Origin: Kosmotogaceae bacterium
GTDB lineage: Bacteria > Thermotogota > Thermotogae > Petrotogales > Kosmotogaceae
Direction: 5' to 3'
NCBI GenBank assembly: GCA_016933635.1
Contig: JAFGAP010000184.1
Coordinates: 1 to 57,381, forward strand
Length of the DNA: 57,381 nt
The notes under the pieces are model-generated. The model worked only from the letters and a program-made list of their open reading frames with translations, did not search any database and was not told the DNA's origin. The stretch's first letter is position 1. Every line of letters starts with the position of its first letter. Below are positions 43,472-52,538 of the stretch, in pieces. A program made the translations under genes and the position numbers.

Positions 43472-43807
43472 TTAGCCTCCAAGTCCACACTTGACAAGCT
43501 TGACGGCAATATCGAAGGTAGTGAAATCACTTTCAAGAAGGACAATGCCAGTTTCCTCTGCTTTTCTTACAGTTGATTCCTCGAAGTGAAGACCATTGCA
43601 CAATACGATCGCCCGTGCTCCGACTATGGACGCCACTGCAAGTATGTTCATATGAGACTGAACGGTCAACCAGATTGAATTTGCCGGGGCATTGCCCATC
43701 ACATCGCTAAGCAAGTCACCAATGTATGCATTGGAAATATCTGTGTCTAGAGGTAAACTCGTAATTACTCTTATTCCACACATCTCAACCAGATCGTTCA
43801 GTTTCAT
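43472..43807 (-). CDS. DRTGG-domain-like small protein (copy 1)
   Basis: 111 residues from ATG 43807, with GGGAGGAAATAAG upstream. A longer frame to 43876 is not supported. The fold pattern (LVEMCGIRVIT, then VGDLLSDVMGNAP-like region, IWLTVQSHMNILAVASIVGARAIVLCNG, TGIVLLESDFTTFDIAVKL) matches DRTGG-type domains, which often sit beside CBS domains and bind nucleotides. It is a distant paralogue of the 121-residue gene at 44761. One base separates it from the CBS-ATPase gene. Confidence 0.72.
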   Translation of the reverse strand: MKLNDLVEMCGIRVITSLPLDTDISNAYIGDLLSDVMGNAPANSIWLTVQSHMNILAVASIVGARAIVLCNGLHFEESTVRKAEETGIVLLESDFTTFDIAVKLVKCGLGG

Positions 43808-43808
43808 C

Positions 43809-44768
43809 TTATTTCCTCCCATTACGATAGAAATGCATTTCCAGGACGACCCCTTTTCCAGCTTCAGATACAACAACCATTTTGTCGGAATACCTTCTCA
43901 TGTTTGGAAGACCCATTCCCGCTCCAAACCCCAGTTCTCTGACATGATCTGAAGCCGTTGAAAACCCTTCCTTCATTGCTTGTTCCACATTTTCTATGCC
44001 TCTTCCATAATCCTCCACTCTCACTCTGGTTACATCTTCATCGTACCAAGCGAAAATGTAACCTTCACTTCCACTGTGAATAACTACGTTGACTTCAGCT
44101 TCGTAACAGGCAATGGAAACTCTTCTTATTAAAGTGTCATCATCCGTTAGAGTTTTAAGATAGCTCTTGAGCTTCGCAGATCCGACTCCTGCAGTGTCGA
44201 CATCCGTGTAATCTATATGGTAAACGAAATCGGCGCTAGTTTTCTCAACGTAATCTCCCGAGATCAGAGACTTGTCAAACCAGTCAACGCTCTGTTCCAA
44301 TATCTCTCTCCGTCGATTGTCATGAACATAGATCAATCTGAATTTGTCAAGAATTGCACCAATTATGTCCTTCTTTGAGATTATCCCTACAAGTTTGCCA
44401 TCGGAATCAACAACCGGAAATCTGCCGTACCGATATCTGTTGAACCTTTCTATTAGCGTCTCAAGATTCATCTCCGGAGAAAAAGTAACGAGATTCCGTG
44501 TCATGTGTTTTTCGATTGGATCAGTGATATGGTTCCCCTCTAGAGCCACAATAATGTCTTCTATACTTACTATCCCTTCGAGCTGACTGTTACCGTCGGT
44601 AATGGGAACACCGGAGATCTTGCAAATTCTCATCAATTCTTTCGCCTGCCACATTGTTCTATCCTTGGTCAGTGTGACAACGCTCTTTATCATTATGTCT
44701 CTTGCCGTGATATCTGCGAATAACCCCCTCAGTTTATCGAGGAGGTCGTCAACATTTCTTTCAGTCAA
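43809..44768 (-). CDS. CBS-pair protein fused to a serine-kinase-like ATPase
   Basis: 319 residues from TTG 44768. Two CBS domains (about 25-77 and 85-140; SGVPITDGNSQLEGIVSIED, FPVVDSDGKLVGIISKKD) form an adenine-nucleotide-sensing Bateman module. After a linker, an RsbW/anti-sigma-type ATPase domain follows (about 190-315), with SIACYEAEVNVVIHSG as N box, VEDYGRGIEN as G1 and ELGFGAGMGLPNMRRY as G2. I infer a kinase or switch whose activity follows AMP/ATP levels. The TTG overlaps the upstream DRTGG gene by 8 bases and has AGGAAGGG before it. Confidence 0.82.
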   Translation of the reverse strand: MTERNVDDLLDKLRGLFADITARDIMIKSVVTLTKDRTMWQAKELMRICKISGVPITDGNSQLEGIVSIEDIIVALEGNHITDPIEKHMTRNLVTFSPEMNLETLIERFNRYRYGRFPVVDSDGKLVGIISKKDIIGAILDKFRLIYVHDNRRREILEQSVDWFDKSLISGDYVEKTSADFVYHIDYTDVDTAGVGSAKLKSYLKTLTDDDTLIRRVSIACYEAEVNVVIHSGSEGYIFAWYDEDVTRVRVEDYGRGIENVEQAMKEGFSTASDHVRELGFGAGMGLPNMRRYSDKMVVVSEAGKGVVLEMHFYRNGRK

Positions 44769-45126
44769 TGTGTTTCCCTTCCTCAAGAGAATCTCCCAAG
44801 TTCTCATTGAAGAGAATTCCACAGGCTCTATACATTGACATTCTTGCATGAACTAGCGGCATATCGAGCTCTTTTGCCAACTCTATAGTTGTCTCCGGCA
44901 CATTTCTCTTTCTAATTATGACAACGGCCGTTGCTCCAACTACGGAAGCCGTTCTGACACACTGTGGAGAGTTAAGCCCCGTAACCAGAATCATTCCAGG
45001 ACCTCCGAAAGCCAACACGTCACTCATTAGATCGGCTGCACCTACCGATTCTACTTCAGGATCCTCGTCACCGCAGTATAGAATTTCACATCCAAGTATC
45101 TCAATGATTCGTGATAGAGTCATCAT
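44761..45126 (-). CDS. DRTGG-domain-like small protein (copy 2)
   Basis: 121 residues. ILGCEILYCG, then AADLMSDVLAF, MILVTGLNSPQCVRTASVVGATAVVIIRKR and LDMPLVHARMSMYRACGIL align by pattern with the smaller gene at 43472, so the two are paralogues. ATG 45126 is chosen because GGGAGG is seven bases upstream; GTG 45129 and ATG 45123 are also possible. It overlaps the thyX stop by one base. It probably binds a nucleotide or partners the CBS-ATPase; neither is shown. Confidence 0.72.
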   Translation of the reverse strand: MMTLSRIIEILGCEILYCGDEDPEVESVGAADLMSDVLAFGGPGMILVTGLNSPQCVRTASVVGATAVVIIRKRNVPETTIELAKELDMPLVHARMSMYRACGILFNENLGDSLEEGKHID

Positions 45127-45815
45127 CACTGAGCCTCCCTGTTGAGAAGATCGCCTGTGTAGTTATGCCTAATGAAAGCATCATATGTCACTGGACAGCC
45201 GGTCATAAAGATATCGGCTATCGCGATGGCATATTCCTGGATCTCTGCTTGAGCATGTGAATCGGCTCTTTGATTAAGAAAATTCATGATTGATCTTGCG
45301 TTTACTGTCCAGTAGGCCTCAGTGTACATTGAGGTTGGCAGAACAATTCTTGCCATTTCCTTGGCTACTCCCATTTCAATAAGCCTTCTATATGCTGCAT
45401 ATGCGTTTTCATAGGCTTCACTGATAATCGAGGTTGCTCTTTCGTTCAGTTCCTTGTCTTTGCTGACAATCGATCCTTGTCTGTCGTTTTTGTCAGGAGT
45501 CCTGACGGCACTTGGTATATACCACTCTTCGGAAAACTCCGTGTATCTTCCACTGCGTTCATTGATCGAAGCAATTCTGTGTCTTACTAATTGCCGCATG
45601 ACAAATATGGGAAGCTTCAAGTGAAACTTAAAAATGATATGTTCAAATGGAGATTGGTGACCATTCTTCATCAGATAATCAATAAGCCTATCATCTCTAT
45701 CCTTATTTGTCAGACCCTTACCATAGCTTGTCCTTGCAGCTTGAACTGCAGAATAATCATCACCCATCTTATCTACCAGCTCTACAAATCCTCTATCCAG
45801 AACATCAATCTTCAT
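45126..45815 (-). CDS. thyX: FAD-dependent thymidylate synthase
   Basis: Makes dTMP from dUMP using methylene-tetrahydrofolate and FAD. 229 residues with the ThyX signature [17 protein letters not shown] near residues 78-94, plus [19 protein letters not shown] near 50. C-terminal [21 protein letters not shown] completes the FAD/dUMP site. ATG with GGAGGAAACA upstream, overlapping the TPR gene by 11 bases. No thyA or dihydrofolate reductase gene is visible in this window. Confidence 0.96.
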   Translation of the reverse strand: MKIDVLDRGFVELVDKMGDDYSAVQAARTSYGKGLTNKDRDDRLIDYLMKNGHQSPFEHIIFKFHLKLPIFVMRQLVRHRIASINERSGRYTEFSEEWYIPSAVRTPDKNDRQGSIVSKDKELNERATSIISEAYENAYAAYRRLIEMGVAKEMARIVLPTSMYTEAYWTVNARSIMNFLNQRADSHAQAEIQEYAIAIADIFMTGCPVTYDAFIRHNYTGDLLNREAQ

Positions 45816-46977
45816 TGTTTCCTCCGTCTTCTTTCATTGCCTTCCTTTCTTGTGAAGTCTTTCTCTTTCTACTAAAGTATTCTAACAGAAAGAGCCCAAC
45901 AACAACTATCGCGATAAGCGGTACTACTGTGACGAGCGCAAGCTCGAAAACCGCTCTTCTTCTTAGCTCCTTCAATGCCGAACTCACTTCATCGTCAAAA
46001 CTCTCGTATCCGCTCAACTGCAGATAGAACCTCGCAAGATCATAGTAGTCTCGATCTTTCGTCAGATAGTACGCCATTCCAAGGTTCCTTACTGCCTTTG
46101 AATTCTCTGGCCAAAATCTCAGAGAATCTTGATAGTTCTTGACCGCCTCTTCAAAATCACCGTCTGCGAGGTGATAATCTCCGACAACCATTGAGGCATT
46201 TGAGGCGAACCTGGGTGGGATTCGTCGCAGGTCTATGGATTTTAGGATTTCCAGAGCATCAAAGGATTCACCTGTTTTCATGTGAGCCACTGCAGCATAA
46301 TACATCGAAAGAGGTTCATCTGTACCCAATCGAGCATAATCTTCAAGCACAAGCTTTTCGAGTCCCGAAACGAACTCACTTTCAATTAGATCATCTCCGA
46401 GCAAGTCTTGAAGGCCTTCGGAGAATATTCTTTTTCTGATCTCCTTAAGCCTATCTATATCAATCGAACTGCCACTTGAGTATACTTCCAGAAGAGCTTT
46501 GTAGGGGAAATACAGGTTAGGCAGTAACTCGATCAACTCATATGCAGTCTTTACAATCTCTTCAGATGATCTTGGATCTCTAGTATCCACCCAATCATAA
46601 AAGAAAACCCTCAAAGAAATCGCCTTTACTAGATTATCGCTGTTTTGAGTAGAGTAGAGCATATTCAAGGCCGAAACAGTAGATACGGAAACCAGTTCAT
46701 TCACTATGTTAATCCCTTCCTCAATATTAGATGGGAGAGCTTTCTCTTTCAGCTCTGCGTAGAGGTTTGAGAACCAGACCTTGTAGTTAGGCTGAATTGT
46801 CTCCCTGTATTTCAAACCAACCGCGATTGCCAGAATGGCTTTCGTTTCGGCATTTTGAGTATCAAGCGACTGTAGTTCAATCAGATACTCTTTCGACAGA
46901 AGCAGCTCGACATTGTCAATTGCAAAAATCATAGACACAGCAGCAAGAAAGATCGCAGCGGCATATGCATACTTCAT
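45805..46977 (-). CDS. TPR protein with signal peptide and C-terminal membrane anchor
   Basis: Family not recognised. 390 residues: signal peptide (about 1-20), a helical region with TPR-like motifs ([20 protein letters not shown] near 230, [35 protein letters not shown] near 275-310, in pieces), then one membrane helix near 345-367 and a basic/acidic cytoplasmic tail. It would scaffold partners outside the cytoplasmic membrane. It lies between thyX and manA with short overlaps to both. Confidence 0.78.
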   Translation of the reverse strand: MKYAYAAAIFLAAVSMIFAIDNVELLLSKEYLIELQSLDTQNAETKAILAIAVGLKYRETIQPNYKVWFSNLYAELKEKALPSNIEEGINIVNELVSVSTVSALNMLYSTQNSDNLVKAISLRVFFYDWVDTRDPRSSEEIVKTAYELIELLPNLYFPYKALLEVYSSGSSIDIDRLKEIRKRIFSEGLQDLLGDDLIESEFVSGLEKLVLEDYARLGTDEPLSMYYAAVAHMKTGESFDALEILKSIDLRRIPPRFASNASMVVGDYHLADGDFEEAVKNYQDSLRFWPENSKAVRNLGMAYYLTKDRDYYDLARFYLQLSGYESFDDEVSSALKELRRRAVFELALVTVVPLIAIVVVGLFLLEYFSRKRKTSQERKAMKEDGGNNED

Positions 46978-47768
46978 GGAATCTCACTCCAAAATTCGCC
47001 CAGAATGATTGTGAGAAATGGTTTAGCTGATTCCATAACGTCCTCGATTACTACATAAAGACTTGGTTTCTCCTCAATCGTTACGCAAACCCCAGTACCA
47101 GAGAAATAACTGGTCTCCCTTACCGAGAAATACTTCCAGTCGAATCTCTTCACATTCTCTAAGTGGACAGGAGTCAGTGAGGCGTTCACAGCCTTCGAGG
47201 CCTTTTCTATATGGAGCTCCCGCCCTCTTTCCCAATCGTAAAGTCTGTAAGTGACATCGCTGTTCTGCTGGATCTCTATTAACTCCGAACCCGGACCAAT
47301 GGCATGAACTATTCCTGCAGGTAACGCAAGAAGATCTCCGCGCTTCAGGAGGATGTGATTAAGGTCGTCTTCCCTTATGCTATCAACGGGTTTGATCTTG
47401 TTATTCATTCCAGCAAGAACCTGCCCTTCGTTTAAAGAATACCAGCATTCGCTCTTTCCCCATGGTTCTCCTTCATTAAGACGTGCAAACATGTCATCAG
47501 GATGAACTTGAACTGAGAGCCATTCATTAGCGCAGATGTGTTTCACCATGATTGGTAATCTTGGTAAAGATCTTCCCGATAACTTACCAATAACTTCGTT
47601 CGGCGATAGCCTTGTCGATCCCGACTCAAGCCATGTCCTCATTCCTTCAATATCTGAAAGAAGCCATACTTCTCCAATTGGTTCCTCAGAATCAACTCCA
47701 TATATTCTATTTAACTTCCGGTCACCCCAGGGTCTCGGCGAAAACACAGGGCTGCTTCTAAGTATCAT
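46974..47768 (-). CDS. manA: Mannose-6-phosphate isomerase, class I, short form
   Basis: Interconverts fructose 6-phosphate and mannose 6-phosphate, feeding GDP-mannose and polysaccharides. The 264-residue cupin has the zinc ligands in LSVQVHPDDMFA (Gln, His) near 87-98, KSECWYSL (Glu) near 108, and PAGIVHAIG (His) near 150. It resembles the short Bacillus-type enzymes rather than the 390-residue enterobacterial form. The start shares one base with the trmFO stop (TGATG). A link to the exopolysaccharide locus 15-25 kb away is plausible but only inferred. Confidence 0.92.
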   Translation of the reverse strand: MILRSSPVFSPRPWGDRKLNRIYGVDSEEPIGEVWLLSDIEGMRTWLESGSTRLSPNEVIGKLSGRSLPRLPIMVKHICANEWLSVQVHPDDMFARLNEGEPWGKSECWYSLNEGQVLAGMNNKIKPVDSIREDDLNHILLKRGDLLALPAGIVHAIGPGSELIEIQQNSDVTYRLYDWERGRELHIEKASKAVNASLTPVHLENVKRFDWKYFSVRETSYFSGTGVCVTIEEKPSLYVVIEDVMESAKPFLTIILGEFWSEIP

Positions 47769-49063
47769 CAGATAATCACCTCCAGGAAACGCTGAATTCT
47801 TTCCTGAGCAATAGCCACCTTTCTTCTGTTCTTTTCTCTCTTATTCTTCATTCTGATTTCCGGCAGTAAGCCGAAATTCGCATATACTGGCTTCAGAGGA
47901 CTCCTACCGGATACTGTGATGTGATTTATCAATCCTCCAATCATAGTTTCCGCTGGAGGAATCACAGTCTGATTATCTCTAGCATATCGATTTACATTGA
48001 TCGCGGCTAGCCTTCCAGAGACTATCGCTTCAACATAACCTTCAAGACCACTTATTTGACCCGCAAAGAACAGTCCCTTGTGATTCTTCGATTGCAAATC
48101 GGGATTTAGAAGCCTTGGCGAGTCCAAAAAAGTGTTCCGGTGCATTACTCCATACCTGATTATGTCAACATTTCTCAAAGCAGGAATTAGGGAGAGGATT
48201 CTCTTCTGTTCCTGCCATTTGAGTCTTGTCTGAAAGCCAACTATCCCCAACAGCGAACCCGACAAGTTCTCCTTTCTGAGCTGTACAACTGCGTACGGCT
48301 CCTTCCCAGTGACCGGGTCAATTAATCCCACGGGCTTCATTGGTCCGAAGCGAAGCGCATCAATCCCACTTCGAGCTATCTCTTCAAAAGGCTGGCATCG
48401 TTCAAATAGAAAGCGATCCGAGAAGTTCTCGACCTCCAAGACATCTGCGCGCACCAACTCATTCCAGAAAAGCTCATATTCCTCCCTTGAAAGGGGACAG
48501 TTCACGTAGTCGCCATCATCGGAGTATCTGTCAGCCACAAATGCTTTTTCAAGATCAACTGAATCCGCTGCTACTATTGGTGCAACTGCATCAAAGAAGA
48601 ACAGGGCACCTCCGAAAAGTTCATTGAGAAAGTCCTCAAGACAGCCAGAAGTCAGCGGACCGGTACACACAACATTCACCGCTTCCTCGAAATCAAGCGA
48701 GCATACCTCTTCTCTTCTGATATTTATCATTGGATGTGTCTCCAACTTCATTGAGACCTCTTCAGAAAAAGCCTTGCGGTCAACGGCAAGGGCTTTACCG
48801 GCTGGCACTCTGTTATGATAGGCAATCTCAAGGAGCCTGGATCCTAATCTCAAACCCTCTTCTTTCAGCAAACCGGAAGCGTTATCCAGTGATTCGGATT
48901 TAAAGGAGTTGCTGCAAACGAGTTCTGCGAAGTCACCACTTTGATGGACATCGGTTTTTACATTTGGCCTCATCTCAAAAAGGTTAACTTCCTGCCCAAA
49001 GTCAGCTAGACTGAGCGCGACTTCAGATCCGGCAAGTCCCCCGCCAATAATGTTAAAGATCAA
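47768..49063 (-). CDS. trmFO: Methylenetetrahydrofolate-tRNA-(uracil-5-)-methyltransferase
   Basis: FAD/folate-dependent enzyme that makes m5U54 in tRNA. 431 residues: GGGLAGSEVAL dinucleotide-binding motif at 7-17, EMRP near 35, and the family stretch ELVCSNSFKS with the conserved cysteine near residue 50. GPLTSGCLED near 135, and GLFFAGQISGLEGYVEA near 335-350 follow. TTG start overlapping the ogg stop. It shares folate chemistry with ThyX three genes on. Confidence 0.96.
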   Translation of the reverse strand: MIFNIIGGGLAGSEVALSLADFGQEVNLFEMRPNVKTDVHQSGDFAELVCSNSFKSESLDNASGLLKEEGLRLGSRLLEIAYHNRVPAGKALAVDRKAFSEEVSMKLETHPMINIRREEVCSLDFEEAVNVVCTGPLTSGCLEDFLNELFGGALFFFDAVAPIVAADSVDLEKAFVADRYSDDGDYVNCPLSREEYELFWNELVRADVLEVENFSDRFLFERCQPFEEIARSGIDALRFGPMKPVGLIDPVTGKEPYAVVQLRKENLSGSLLGIVGFQTRLKWQEQKRILSLIPALRNVDIIRYGVMHRNTFLDSPRLLNPDLQSKNHKGLFFAGQISGLEGYVEAIVSGRLAAINVNRYARDNQTVIPPAETMIGGLINHITVSGRSPLKPVYANFGLLPEIRMKNKREKNRRKVAIAQERIQRFLEVII

Positions 49064-49953
49064 TTCAGATTTCTCCCCAACTTGTGAGTTCTGTAATATC
49101 TAAACAATGCTTCCTGATAGTATCCACCGTAAGGGAAAAAGGAACTCATTCCAAACTGCATGATTTTCTTTGTTGAACCTTCAATACCATATATGTCTTT
49201 CATAACTCTGCTTATCCAAATATCGACAGGAAATGCGTTAAGTTCGCCGTAAGCGAATAAAATGACGCAACTTCCCACTTTGTAGCCTATACCGTCATGT
49301 CTCATCAGCTCCTCTAGCTTCTCTTCAAAAGTCAGTGGTAAGAGCTGTAAAAAGTAAGACTCCTGATCAATTCTTGAGAAAAGTTTCATTAGCCATGGAA
49401 CTCTAAACCCAATTTTGAGATTTGTAAGCAATTCTTCCGAAATGAGCTTAGCTTGGCCCAGAGAAGGAAACTTGTAGAACGTTTCTCCACAAAACTCGAC
49501 CCTGTTCTCGGGGAAAGCAGCAGACAGACTATCACTCATCCAACGAATCATCGGGATGCTATTTCTAGTTGAAAGAATGTATTCTACTACCATTTCAAAC
49601 GGATCCTGTCTAAGTATGCGAAGACCATTGGCTTCAGATATCGCCTTCTCCGAAATGAATCTAGCTTCCTCATCGAATTTACTAAGCCTTCTCCTGAGAG
49701 TTGAATGAATCTCATCAAGATCATCTTCTAGACCAAGATAGCGTACTATGCCCACAGAAATGTCCCTCCCAAGAAGAGAATCGGAAGATGACTTCACCGT
49801 GATTTCGCCGAGACGTTGCTTCATAAAAAGGACAGTATCTCGGACTATACCCTTCCACCATTCCCCATCTTTAAGCCATCTAAATGTCTGACCACAGTCC
49901 AGTGTTGAATCCAGATCGATGGGCCTTTTGGGTTTAAAAGAAAATTCAATCAT
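49060..49953 (-). CDS. ogg: 8-oxoguanine DNA glycosylase (Ogg type)
   Basis: Excises oxidised guanine and can cleave the abasic strand. 297 residues. N-terminal LDCGQTFRW (about 18-26) is the Ogg1 start of the recognition domain. The helix-hairpin-helix segment GIGYKVGSCVILFAYG near 225 holds the catalytic lysine, and NAFPVDIWISRVM the catalytic aspartate. Both key residues are present. ATG overlaps the unknown gene upstream by four bases, and it overlaps trmFO by four. Confidence 0.92.
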   Translation of the reverse strand: MIEFSFKPKRPIDLDSTLDCGQTFRWLKDGEWWKGIVRDTVLFMKQRLGEITVKSSSDSLLGRDISVGIVRYLGLEDDLDEIHSTLRRRLSKFDEEARFISEKAISEANGLRILRQDPFEMVVEYILSTRNSIPMIRWMSDSLSAAFPENRVEFCGETFYKFPSLGQAKLISEELLTNLKIGFRVPWLMKLFSRIDQESYFLQLLPLTFEEKLEELMRHDGIGYKVGSCVILFAYGELNAFPVDIWISRVMKDIYGIEGSTKKIMQFGMSSFFPYGGYYQEALFRYYRTHKLGRNLN

Positions 49954-50255
49954 AATTCTACCTCATAAGACTGTACAATCGTTTTCAAGAGCCTATAAGA
50001 ATTGTCCTCAAGAAACTCTCCGACCACTATTAGATAGCACTTTTCTCTGAGATTATCCATGTGCAAAGCTGTAATCTGAACCCCTTCAACCACTGTAGAA
50101 CTTCTTGAACCTGTCGCTCTTGATAGCGCTAGAACTAATGAAGGAATTTCAAAATCAATATCCCCATCATAAGGGGCCCCTCTTTCGTCGACCAGACGAA
50201 AAATCATTCCACACTCTTCGCCCAGTTCTTTTATTCTTCTAGCTAAAGCAATCAT
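49950..50255 (-). CDS. Small protein of unknown function
   Basis: 101 residues, not recognised. It has an N-terminal helix (IALARRIKELGEECGM), then alternating strands with a polar loop around ALSRATGSRSSTVV, then LHMDNLREKCYLIVVGEF and a final helix. This order recalls profilin/Roadblock-like folds, which I cannot confirm. The start and stop overlap queH and ogg by four bases each, and length and codon use match the neighbours, so it is very probably a real gene. Confidence 0.72.
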   Translation of the reverse strand: MIALARRIKELGEECGMIFRLVDERGAPYDGDIDFEIPSLVLALSRATGSRSSTVVEGVQITALHMDNLREKCYLIVVGEFLEDNSYRLLKTIVQSYEVEL

Positions 50256-51034
50256 TGATCCTTCTCCCTAAGTATTCTGCAGTTGTAGGTACCCGTCTTC
50301 AGCCATCTCCTGTTCTTTAGTTCGGCGTCTTCTAAATCGTCACATAGAGTCGCTGGCTTTATGATTCCAATCAGCTTTTTCATCTCAGAAGTATCACTTA
50401 TAGGAATTTCGCTTCGAAGTACCATCTTTCCTCTGAATTTCCAGAGATCGACCAAAGCACCGAAGTCACGCTCAAGTCTCTCTCTGTCCCTAGTGTCTCT
50501 GATCTCTCTCTCTTTCTTCATCTCGTTCAGACTGGCTTGACAACCGCAGTAGTCTTGCCTGTAAATATCCCTGATCAAAGTATTCAGTCTCCCTCTATCC
50601 ACTCTGAAATTCCCGGGGATGAACTCAATATCTATTTCATTCGCAATCATCTCCCCGATAAGGGTAATGTGCTTAATAGACTTCCTGGGACTCGCTAAAA
50701 GAGTAGTGCTGAAACTCTCAGCGCCAATGGACTTGGCCATTTCCGCAGTTTTCCTAAGCCTCAGCTCAATACATTTAGAGCACCTAATTCCGCCTTCCTT
50801 TTCATCAACGTAAGAACTGAGGATTTTCGAAAAGTCTTCCGGGCAGTAAGTCGGCTCGGGACACGCAATTGACAAACTCTCACAGACTTCTTCAAAAGCT
50901 TCGTATCTTCTAAAAAACTCATCTTCGGGAAATATGTTCGGGTTGTAAAAGAAAAGCTCCGAGCCTCTGAGCTCTTCCATCTTAAAAACTGTGCTTACCA
51001 GATCCGGCGCACAACAGACATGTAGCAGATTCAA
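50252..51034 (-). CDS. queH: Epoxyqueuosine reductase QueH
   Basis: Reduces epoxyqueuosine to queuosine in tRNA, a non-orthologous replacement of QueG. 260 residues of the DUF208 family: the N-terminal HVCCAPD (vicinal cysteines at about 7-8), FFYNPNIFPEDEFFRRY near 30-45, CSKCIELRLRKTAE near 84-97, and YRQDYCGCQ near 157-165. Together these supply the cysteines for the 4Fe-4S cluster and adjacent iron site. TTG start, overlapping the HhH gene by four bases. No other queuosine gene is in the window. Confidence 0.93.
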   Translation of the reverse strand: MNLLHVCCAPDLVSTVFKMEELRGSELFFYNPNIFPEDEFFRRYEAFEEVCESLSIACPEPTYCPEDFSKILSSYVDEKEGGIRCSKCIELRLRKTAEMAKSIGAESFSTTLLASPRKSIKHITLIGEMIANEIDIEFIPGNFRVDRGRLNTLIRDIYRQDYCGCQASLNEMKKEREIRDTRDRERLERDFGALVDLWKFRGKMVLRSEIPISDTSEMKKLIGIIKPATLCDDLEDAELKNRRWLKTGTYNCRILREKDQ

Positions 51035-51801
51035 AACTCTACCAGCTCCTTCAGCTCCGCGACGGTTTTTTTCCCAATCCCGCTTACGTTCTCCAGATCC
51101 TCATATGAACGAAAGAGGCCGAAACTGGCTCGGTATTCGACTATTCTTCTGGCAATAACCGGGCCTACACCCGGAAGACCACAAAGCTCCTCCACATCTG
51201 CAGTATTAACATTCACCTTCAAGGAACCTGATTGCTTCTCGCTACCAACAAGAGGTACAATGCTAGCGAGAATCTCTGAGAGAATTGAGGGACCGATGCC
51301 CGGCACTTTCAGAAGGTCGTCCGAGGTCTTGAATGATCCGTTTTTTTCTCTAAACTCGACTATTGCCTCTGCTTTCGCTTTCCCAATGCCCGGAATATTT
51401 TGCAGCGACAATACATCTGCCTTGTTTATGTCAATTAGGGTGTTTACATCTTCATGGGAATCAGCTGCGCCCTCAACAGTTACCATTTCCTTGAAACTAC
51501 TTAACGTCTTCTCTCCAATACCCCTGACCTTTAGAAGATCATCGAGAGAAGAAAACTGACCTACCGAGGTTCTGTAATCGACAATAGCTCTTGCTTTTGC
51601 CGGGCCAATCCCTGGAAGTAGCTCAAGCTCCTTCTCTGTACAAGAATTCAAATCGAGCGGAAAACTAACGGACTCCGCCTGATTAAAGTCCTGTTCAATG
51701 CTTTCTGCCCCACTATAGCCTCTGACAGCCACAAAACCCATCAAAACAAGAATTACGACCGAACTAACTATCTGGAGCTCTTTAACAGTTAACTTCCTCA
51801 T
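51031..51801 (-). CDS. ComEA-like membrane protein with three HhH modules
   Basis: 256 residues: one N-terminal membrane helix (about 11-28), a short linker, then three tandem ComEA-type double helix-hairpin-helix modules at about 51-110, 118-180 and 190-256. Each has a copy of LPGIGPAKARAIVDYR-like plus VRGIGEKTL-like hairpins. The family binds double-stranded DNA in competence, but usual ComEA has one module. The protein faces the periplasm if the helix is a signal anchor. ATG overlaps the SPOR gene by four bases. DNA uptake is likely but unproven. Confidence 0.87.
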   Translation of the reverse strand: MRKLTVKELQIVSSVVILVLMGFVAVRGYSGAESIEQDFNQAESVSFPLDLNSCTEKELELLPGIGPAKARAIVDYRTSVGQFSSLDDLLKVRGIGEKTLSSFKEMVTVEGAADSHEDVNTLIDINKADVLSLQNIPGIGKAKAEAIVEFREKNGSFKTSDDLLKVPGIGPSILSEILASIVPLVGSEKQSGSLKVNVNTADVEELCGLPGVGPVIARRIVEYRASFGLFRSYEDLENVSGIGKKTVAELKELVEF

Positions 51802-52538
51802 CTAAGTTGCCTCGGAAATCTATCTGTGATGTTCCATCCCGTTATTATCTGCAAAGACTGAACATCAACTTCTGACGAATAATTCCTAGCCGCATTGGCA
51901 TCGGGGAATACTCCCAGTATAGCTGCATAAAAGGTTCTTCCATCAGCTGTTATTGATTTATAAACAAAGGCAGGATAACCGGCACTTCTGAGATCCATTA
52001 CCTGGGGCGCTATGCCGTCCGATACTGTATGTGAAACAAGCTGAATTCCATAGGCGGTTTTTGAGTCGTAAAGACCGGTCAGTGGGTTTTCACCAAGAAA
52101 CATTACACCAAATTGATCTCCCACCCGGGTAATGAAATACTTTCCTAGACCCTTTTCTACACAAAGTTTGAAGGCCGTTCCTTCTTCAACAACCACATAG
52201 CCGAACTCTGAGCCTTCAGCCAAGAAATCGAAGGAACTCGAAATCAGCTTCCGGTAATCGAAAGTCTCAAGGAAGAAGTTCTGAGTCTCGGGGATCGAAA
52301 TCGTCTCCCTAATTATCTGAGTGCCTGGCGGGATTTCAACGAGACTTTCTGATGTTTCCGGTTGATCGGTCGAAGGGGTAAGGACCGAGCTTCGAATCTC
52401 TTCTATTACGAGCTCCGCTCTCCGGTTTTCCTCTCGAAGCAGAATCGCATAGCCTCCTAATGTAAGAACAATCGCAGATAATCCAAGAACAACTACAATC
52501 AATGTCTTCAAGACATAGTCATGTGATTCTTCGCTCAT
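51798..52538 (-). CDS. SPOR-domain membrane protein
   Basis: 246 residues from ATG 52538, which overlaps the upstream stop as ATGA and has GGAGAG before it. One membrane helix lies near 10-33, a linker rich in Ser/Thr/Pro/Glu near 50-80, and a C-terminal SPOR-like domain (about 160-235; YGIQLVSH, then LRSAGYPAFVYKSI and ILGVFPDANAARNYSS). SPOR domains bind denuded peptidoglycan at division sites. minC is six genes upstream in the same run, which supports an envelope or division role. Confidence 0.78.
   Translation of the reverse strand: MSEESHDYVLKTLIVVVLGLSAIVLTLGGYAILLREENRRAELVIEEIRSSVLTPSTDQPETSESLVEIPPGTQIIRETISIPETQNFFLETFDYRKLISSSFDFLAEGSEFGYVVVEEGTAFKLCVEKGLGKYFITRVGDQFGVMFLGENPLTGLYDSKTAYGIQLVSHTVSDGIAPQVMDLRSAGYPAFVYKSITADGRTFYAAILGVFPDANAARNYSSEVDVQSLQIITGWNITDRFPRQLR

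Noticed and set aside
43808-43876. Longer start for the DRTGG-like gene at 43472
   Set aside because: The extra 23 residues are antisense-free but overlap the end of the CBS-ATPase gene, lack a ribosome site, and are Lys/Ser-rich junk; GGGAGG sits correctly before ATG 43807.
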